From: Muraenolepis orangiensis
Taxonomy: Eukaryota > Chordata > Actinopteri > Gadiformes > Muraenolepididae
Direction of reading: 5' to 3'
Assembly: GCA_027704905.1 (NCBI GenBank)
Contig: CM051020.1
Coordinates: 11,529,483 to 11,593,482, forward strand
Length of the DNA stretch: 64,000 bases
Positions 47,689 through 64,000 of this stretch are shown in pieces. The notes beneath the pieces were generated by a model. The model had not been told where the DNA came from. It was given only the letters and a program-made list of their open reading frames with translations, and searched no databases. How positions within the stretch are numbered: position 1 is the first letter of the stretch; each line of letters begins with the position of its first letter. Position numbers and translations under genes: made by a program.

Positions 47689-50600
47689 TCAGGCTTTGGT
47701 TTCCATCTCCGAGTACACCAGCACAGCCTCTCCAACAAAGCTGAAGAATACACTGAAACAACAAATCCAGCATAAACACTGGAGAAACCGGGTGGAAGAA
47801 AGTGTCTCCCTATCAAGTATCCCTACATTTCCGGCAACTATTTTTACAATATACCAGAAGAAACACTATGAAACCTGCAAGAGAACAGTGCAGGTTGGAT
47901 GTTCTCGAGAGCCACATCTCAAAATATATAATTCAAATATTATTCTTATTATAGTCTTATATAGAACATCTGTTCGGTTGTGGCGCTGCACGTAAATCTC
48001 CCCACAACCAACATGTTTGGGATCAAATGAGATTGAAGGCTTGAAGCAGGCAGTCAGGCAGAGACTCACCAGGTCAAGGACGGGAGGTTGCTGGTCAACT
48101 GGAAGGCGAGGGGGGAAAGGGTAACCGCAGTCAGCTGTGGTGGGTAAGGGAGAGGGGTCAGTAAAGAGACGTCAGCTGGTTTGGAGTACATACAGCACAC
48201 AGGCTCCTTGATATCGGCGCAGACATTCTTTCAGAGTTCTGCATTGAGTGTTTATTCTGAGAAAAAATAAATGTAACATTTCGTATTTGTGAATGAGCAA
48301 CAATCAAAAGGGAGACGTTACCTTGGACAGTAATGTCCAAGTCCTACACTCCTCGGGGGACAAACCGCTGTTCAGCTTCACTGTAGCCAATAGCAGAAGA
48401 AACCCCAGCAAGGCACTAAGAGAGAGACAGACAGGACAGATATAGGTGTGGTTCTCCCACAGTACCTAAGAAGATGGAATAACTATATATTTGCAGATGT
48501 TCATTGAATAACCATTGCCATATCCAAATACGATCATCAATATTAAATGCATAAAGATTGTTTGACTGTCTGGAGAGGAAAAAAGAGCCAGGGTTCATGT
48601 CTAATATTCAGGGTATCCACTAACGACGGTCCTGGAGCGCTTCTAAAGAGCACCACCTGCCAATTGTCTTGTCAAATGACTCATGTTTGCCCTTCCTGTC
48701 ATCCAGAAGGAATGAGCCTCCATTATCTACCACAGAGGCTGCTTATCACCATAGAAACATGCTCCTATGTGCCACTCGTGTGTGTGTGTGTAAGGAAAAA
48801 CAGGGAAAGGTTGTTCTACAGTTCACGTGTCTATTTATGAGTCTTACATATGTAGACTATTTGAACGAATAGTAATCTGGAATACAACATGAAGATAGTT
48901 TGAAATCAACTGAACCATGAACGGTCAAAGTTACTAATCAATGCCATCAATTGATCAGGGACTCAGCAGCAGTCTTTAGTTTGACCTATGACTATGGAGG
49001 GTGGCCAGGAATATTACACTGTAGCTCTAGTCGTTAATGCAGGTCTGGATCCAGTGGTGGTGGATAAAGCACTTAATCAATACCCAAGTCAATAAGTACA
49101 CGCTTACTCAGAGTGAACAGTACATTTGCTCAGCGAAGGTTATTCTATTATAATATAGTAGTACATTTTGTACGTATAAGCTGTACATTATATGCAAGTA
49201 TCTGAAGTAAAAGTACACACAGCGTGCATCACACCATGACTCTTACAGTGATGTGTACACGCATTCCATTCTCAACTCGTAAAACCTGCTAACTCGTAAA
49301 ACCTGTCAAGCTAGGGTGAGATGAGTAGGCTACGCTACTTTGCATCATTGGATCCAAGCCTTTACCTTTAAACTTTCCTGACTTACTCGATTCTTAAAAC
49401 AGTGTGACACTGAACAAGGGAAGGCTATGTATTTAAACTATTGTTTACTATTGGTTACCACAACAAATCCTAGTTTGTCCTAAAAAACTAGTGTGGAGCC
49501 TCACCTGGCACAGCAGCCCCAATGAAATGTACTGGAACCAAGGAGAGGAAACTCCCAGGCACCGAATAGGTCACCTGGAAGGAGAACCCTGGTTATCCAA
49601 ATCTAAATCTGGAGGCTTGAATTCCGTTTTTATTGGTCACAAACATGTGTACACACACACACACACACACAATGAAATGTGTTTCTCTGCATTTAACCCA
49701 TCCTAGTATTAGGAGCAGTGGGCAGCTATTTTATATACAGCGCAGTGTAGGGGTCTGGTGCCTTGCCCAAGGGCACCTCGGCAGTGCCCAGGTGTTTTAT
49801 TTTTGGGACTTGAACCGGCGACCTTCCAGACTGAGCTACTGCCGCCCCATCATATCAACAGGATCCATCACATATGGATTATTGATCAAAGGCGACAATT
49901 ATGAACGATGCCTGCCTTTTACGGTGCATTTATTCCATTAACCTTATTTCCATTCGGGCCAATAGGCTGTCCAGTATTGACAATAACAATGGGGCAAAGA
50001 ACTGTTTAAATTGAAACGTGTCGCTGTGTGAAAGAGAGGGATGGCTTATTGACCATGACAAACAATACAAATAAAGTGATTATTACTATCGTTCTTACCG
50101 GTGGGGTGAGCAGCCAGGGCCAGCAGAAAAACACTAGAGGTTTATGATAAAGATTACATTATATGTTAAGCAGGCGTCAAGTCATTCATAGGATATATCG
50201 GATATACATAGGATATATCATTCATAGGAGATAAACATCTTGGGAATTATAATAGCTGCCTGCTGGGTGATTCCACGCCTGTTGAGTTTACAATGTTTGG
50301 CTGTTATTTCCAAGTTGTTTTAAATGTTCGTGGTAGCTTATTCATGGAACACAATCGTCTGGTTGTATTTTTCACTATGAAAATCTGCTGTTTGGTACGT
50401 TATATTCACCCAATATCAATCCAATACCGCATTCTTAAACAAGGTTTTTTGGTCAACTTAGTTTTCCTTACCTGAACATGCAGTTAATGTACTGCTGGTC
50501 AAAGACACTGTAAAGAGAGCACAACATGAGAACGTTATTCGTGTCATTCATTAAAATCTAAGGGATCATTCAATAACCTTAGATCATCAATGATCTAAGA

Positions 50601-50786
50601 TCATGACTTTTTCCAGTGTCCTAGATTCTTCACAAGACTTGCCTTAGCGGTGTGGATTTGAAGCGTACTCTGAACACTCGGTATGCGCCTTAATAAAAAG
50701 GGAATACAAATGATGTCATATTACCTGTACTGTGAAAGCGGTCACAGTCAGAAGAATAAGGTTGTTAGCCAGCAGTATTGCTGAGC

Positions 50787-50875
<89 letters not shown>

Positions 50876-53343
50876 CTATATATATATAATATTCGCAAAG
50901 CCATGATCAATAAACTGAAATACACCTTGTTCCACTTGGAGAGCAGAGAGAGAGAGCCCAGAAACAGGGAAACAGGTCATACTTACCAACACAAGACACA
51001 TGACAAACCGCCCATCCATAAGTATTCAAATCAAACTGTTAAAAAAGGCAAGCATTCTTAACAGCCCAAATGTCCCGAAAAATATATTTATATATATTTC
51101 TTCTTTATAATTGTTATTTTTGCATTCTTGAATGTTGTAAATACATTTTAAATATATAAAGAAAGTAAACAAATGTAATAATTACCCCAGGATTACATAG
51201 AGGGAGGTTGACTGCAGACATGAACATGATACACATACTACAGGATGATAAAGAGATGAAAAGTGTTAAGTCTAGGATATCTAGCTCCGTTTTACAGCCA
51301 CACAATGTTATTTGAAGTGTTTCAGAAATACGTATACACACCTAATAAGCTTGGACCAAGACGCCTTCTGTTAATGATTTGAGAAAAAAAAAAATCGAAT
51401 CAACATTTATGTCTTCACTTTGGTTTAGTTTTAATTGTAGTCCCACCTATCCAAAGTGCAACACCTACCTCTCTGTGAAGGACCCTCAGCAGGAGGTAGC
51501 TGACCACACGGGAGGAATTTTGGAGAGTGAAAAAATAAGGAATGTCCTGAGACGAGGAAGAAAGGACAAAAGTCAGGAGAGTCGTCGTCGTCGTCGTCGT
51601 CATTCTGACGGTCCACCGACGTCAGACGCAAAAGGTCGGAAAACGCTAGCGAGAGAGTTGCACGATAGCGAGAGAGCGCGTACCATGTGGGATAAAGCCC
51701 GGGAACCGGCGTAGATGGATCCTAGGAACATGAGCGACCCTGGGAGCCAGGAGAGAGCCGTCGACCTGTAGGATTAAAGTCGGTTAGCTGCAGGATATGG
51801 TTGAAAATCAGTATCCCGATAATCATCAAATAATTAGTTTGATGCCGCTAAGCTATCACGATATGGCAAAAAGAAAAACACAAATGACATCATCAAAATG
51901 ACAGCTGTACAAATAGCTGCCCGCTGCTCCTAATACTAGGATGGGTTAAATGCAGAGAATCCTTTCACTGTACTGTACTGTGCTGTACACTGACACATTT
52001 GAATTATTATTATTTAACTGCAATTTAATGTTATTGTGTGATGTCAACAAAAGAAGACATTTAAAAAATGTATACCTAATTTTGAAAACTTTTTAAAACC
52101 ACATTTGCATGTCATCATCAAGGTACACAACATAATTGCGTATAATGATATCCCGTTTTCATCATAGATATGATGATAACGATAAACAATAATATTGAAT
52201 TCTTATCCAGCCCTAGTAGTGAAATACACAACTCGCAAACAATTCATATCTAACCAAAAGGTTTATGGGTTCAAACCCTGAATATTATGTCTACTTGCAG
52301 GCCTTCTTGAAGGCCAAACCCAACCTGTACCTTAAATACATCTCAAAATGAGAAAAAGAGTTAAAAGTGGTTCAAATCGACCCTGACCCTTTATTGTTGG
52401 GTCTGTGATTTGAACATGAAGGTATTGAGATGAGATGAGATGTACTTTATGAATCCCAGAAGACAGAAAATGATCAGGCATCATTGAACCTCACCTGGAG
52501 ATGTGGCTCATCTCCACCCATCCCAGCCTCCAAGACAGAAGAAGAAGAACAGCGCCTACTAGTGTCTGCCATCTGAATAGGACATATACAAAGGAAAAGA
52601 TAAGTGGAAGCAGCATATCAACAATACATGGATTGAATTATTTGATATATAAAAAAAAAAAAGTCCCTTACCCTTGAAATAAAGTTGGAAACGTGAACTT
52701 CAAGTCAGACAGGACAAACTAGAGAAAGAGAAAGAAGAAGAAAAGCATACGTCAGTCCCACTAGTAGAAGGTAAACAAGTCAAGTCCCAACAAGACCCTA
52801 GGCTAGACTTTGGTGAGTGTGCAGAATTATACCTTGAAACGTTTTTTCCAGGAAACATTCACACTTAGGTCCACAATCGCATGGTATTGTGAAAAATTGC
52901 ATGTTTATTAAATATGGGTATTAAATATATCATATAGACCATCTAAAATGAGTGCAGCTAGATGCATGCATGCATTCCTAAATGCATTTTTTTACCTAGC
53001 TTTGCGTTATTGAATAAGTTATACAACGTATTTATTTAGCTGAGTGTAGTTATATTTAGGTATTATATTAAGTTATATTAAGTTTACTATCCCACACTAT
53101 TAACCTGTACAGGTGTGGCGGAGAAGGACAACCTATAACATCGTTGCGCCAAACGCCCACACTGCAAAGTAACAACAACAACTACAACATAAAAGTGATT
53201 AAATATGTTAAAGATAAGAACGTGTGCAGTCTACTAACTTAAAAACAAAACAAAAAAAACAGCCACTTTACCTTATTGGTGAAATACGATCCAACGAAGA
53301 CGATGCTGAACACCAGTCCAGTCGTGGGTCCTTTCCACTTCAT
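47689..53343 (-). CDS. tmem241: TMEM241, putative nucleotide-sugar transporter (one exon not located)
   Basis: Exons, in coding order: 53272-53343, 52672-52718, 52495-52572, 51684-51765, 51469-51546, 51342-51367, 51186-51237, [gap], 50472-50507, 50099-50133, 49505-49574, 48322-48415, 48070-48134, 47689-47752. Start MKWKGPTTGLVFSIVF; matches to human TMEM241 include KFTFPTLFQGWQTLVG, WRLGWVE, IYAGSRALSHM, FDQQYIN, LALAAHPTGDLF, GFLLLLATVKL and the end GEAVLVYSEMETKA. The protein is a multi-pass membrane protein of the drug/metabolite (VRG4/SLC35-like) superfamily, presumed Golgi, proposed to carry nucleotide sugars. Phases require one more exon of 3n+2 nt between 51186 and 50507, for the segment aligning with human GYFWAIIHLLCVGAYK. 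A phase-correct candidate at 50725-50780 has two in-frame TGA codons. Thirteen of about fourteen exons are intact, so a working gene is likelier than a pseudogene. Confidence 0.9.
49598..49848 (-). repeat. tRNA-derived SINE (family A) in a tmem241 intron
   Basis: On the minus strand: GGGGCGGCAGTAGCTCAGTC head, GGTTCAAGTCCC box B, TTGGGCAAGGCACCAGAC and CTAGGATGGGTTAAATGCAG body, tail AAGCCTCCAGATTTAGATTT. Sense to tmem241; the tail stops about 24 bp before exon 49505-49574. Confidence 0.88.
50791..50872. repeat. (AT)n microsatellite
   Basis: Pure TA array of about 80 bp in the tmem241 interval where the unlocated exon should lie, 10 bp upstream (coding sense) of the candidate at 50725-50780. 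Confidence 0.95.
51905..51960 (+). repeat. SINE family A internal fragment
   Basis: CTGCCCGCTGCTCCTAATAC and AGGATGGGTTAAATGCAGAG match the body of the complete SINE copies; head and tail are missing. Confidence 0.6.
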
Positions 53344-53898
53344 GTTGCCGCGGAGGACACATCACTCAATAATTGCAATCAATCAATGATTTTACGGCAC
53401 ACAGTTATTATTATTCAAGTAAGAAGACATAGTTAAAAAAAAAAAGTCATCTAAAACTTTCCTCTGCTGTTTAGTTTAGTTGAGTTTAGCACGGCGGTGA
53501 CACGTCACGCGTCTGACGCTTCGGACCGTTCGTTTGAAGCCTGAGGTGGGATGTCCTCCGACCTCGGTGCGTTAGAGGCCGCTACGAAGTCGGAGAACAC
53601 GCACGCTAACCGCTCAACCTTGCGTTCATTGCGCTTGTATAGCTAACACTATTAACCAGACGACATACTTACAAATGTACTCTTTAAAAAACTGCTAGGG
53701 ATAACATCAACATTTATTTGTAGATATGTTTTAATCAGCTACTGTATTGGTTTCGTTATGGGGGTTATTTTTTACTTCGAACGCAGCACGGGTCACGTGG
53801 CTCTGCGGCGCTAGTTTCCGTGTTGTTGATGTCAGTCTGGACCGGGAGCCGCTGCGGGGTTTTAAGGGTCTACGGTTTCTAACGATGGTGGTGCAGCT
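53344..53898. promoter_or_regulatory. Shared bidirectional promoter region, tmem241 and nsmaf
   Basis: Only 555 bp separate the two divergent start codons. Parts near 53480-53600 and 53785-53860 are richer in CpG than the surrounding DNA (ACACGTCACGCGTCTGACGC, GGTCACGTGGCTCTGCGGCG). The second includes a palindromic CACGTG E-box-like hexamer. No TATA box is seen. Function is inferred from position. Confidence 0.6.
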
Positions 53899-63956
<10,058 letters not shown>

Positions 63957-64000
63957 GTAGCCCGTCTTCTTGGTTCGTCCGATCAGACTCTTTCCTCAGA

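Noticed and set aside
47689..53343. tmem241 as a pseudogene
   Set aside because: Thirteen exons are open with canonical borders and consistent phases; one unlocated exon is insufficient evidence.

Overview
The window is nuclear DNA of a ray-finned (teleost) fish. The evidence is intron-rich vertebrate genes with canonical GT-AG splice sites, a Nanog homeobox protein of the fish type, a tRNA-derived SINE family, an L2-type LINE fragment, a Tc1-like transposon, and many very long AC/GT arrays, several near 200 bp.

Layout, left to right: (1) the 3' part of a meiotic kleisin gene, best read as rec8 (+, 131-3478, 5' end outside the window); (2) a 4-exon gene for a 183-residue basic protein I do not recognise (+, 7355-9741); (3) importin-4, ipo4 (-, 24458-10853, 30 coding exons, 1098 residues, all phases closing); (4) nanog (+, 27248-29443, 4 exons, 448 residues); (5) tm9sf1 (-, 40265-30684, 8 coding exons, 613 residues); (6) fen1 (+, 42030-46779, 11 exons, 379 residues); (7) tmem241, a putative nucleotide-sugar transporter (-, 53343-47689, 13 exons found and one not located); (8) the 5' part of nsmaf/FAN (+, from 53899, 16 exons to 63956, continuing beyond the window).

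The order and strands rec8(+), ipo4(-), tm9sf1(-) match the human REC8-IPO4-TM9SF1 neighbourhood on chromosome 14 as I know it; nanog lies between ipo4 and tm9sf1. These are unrelated housekeeping, meiotic and pluripotency genes, not a pathway. tm9sf1/fen1 and tmem241/nsmaf are divergent pairs sharing 5' regions; nanog/tm9sf1 and fen1/tmem241 are convergent. I saw no CRISPR array, phage, operon or other prokaryotic-style system.

The most unusual structures are: a perfect 12-copy, 36-bp minisatellite in ipo4 that repeats an exon end together with its 5' splice site; a second, degenerate minisatellite starting at a 5' splice site in the unrecognised gene; two perfect 20-21 bp snap-back hairpins in neighbouring ipo4 introns; SINE tails ending about 24 bp upstream of 3' splice sites in fen1 and tmem241; a missing tmem241 exon; and a Tc1-like element with intact IR/DR termini but a broken transposase. 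Exon boundaries were read by eye from splice sites, reading phase and remembered homologues; no alignment was run.
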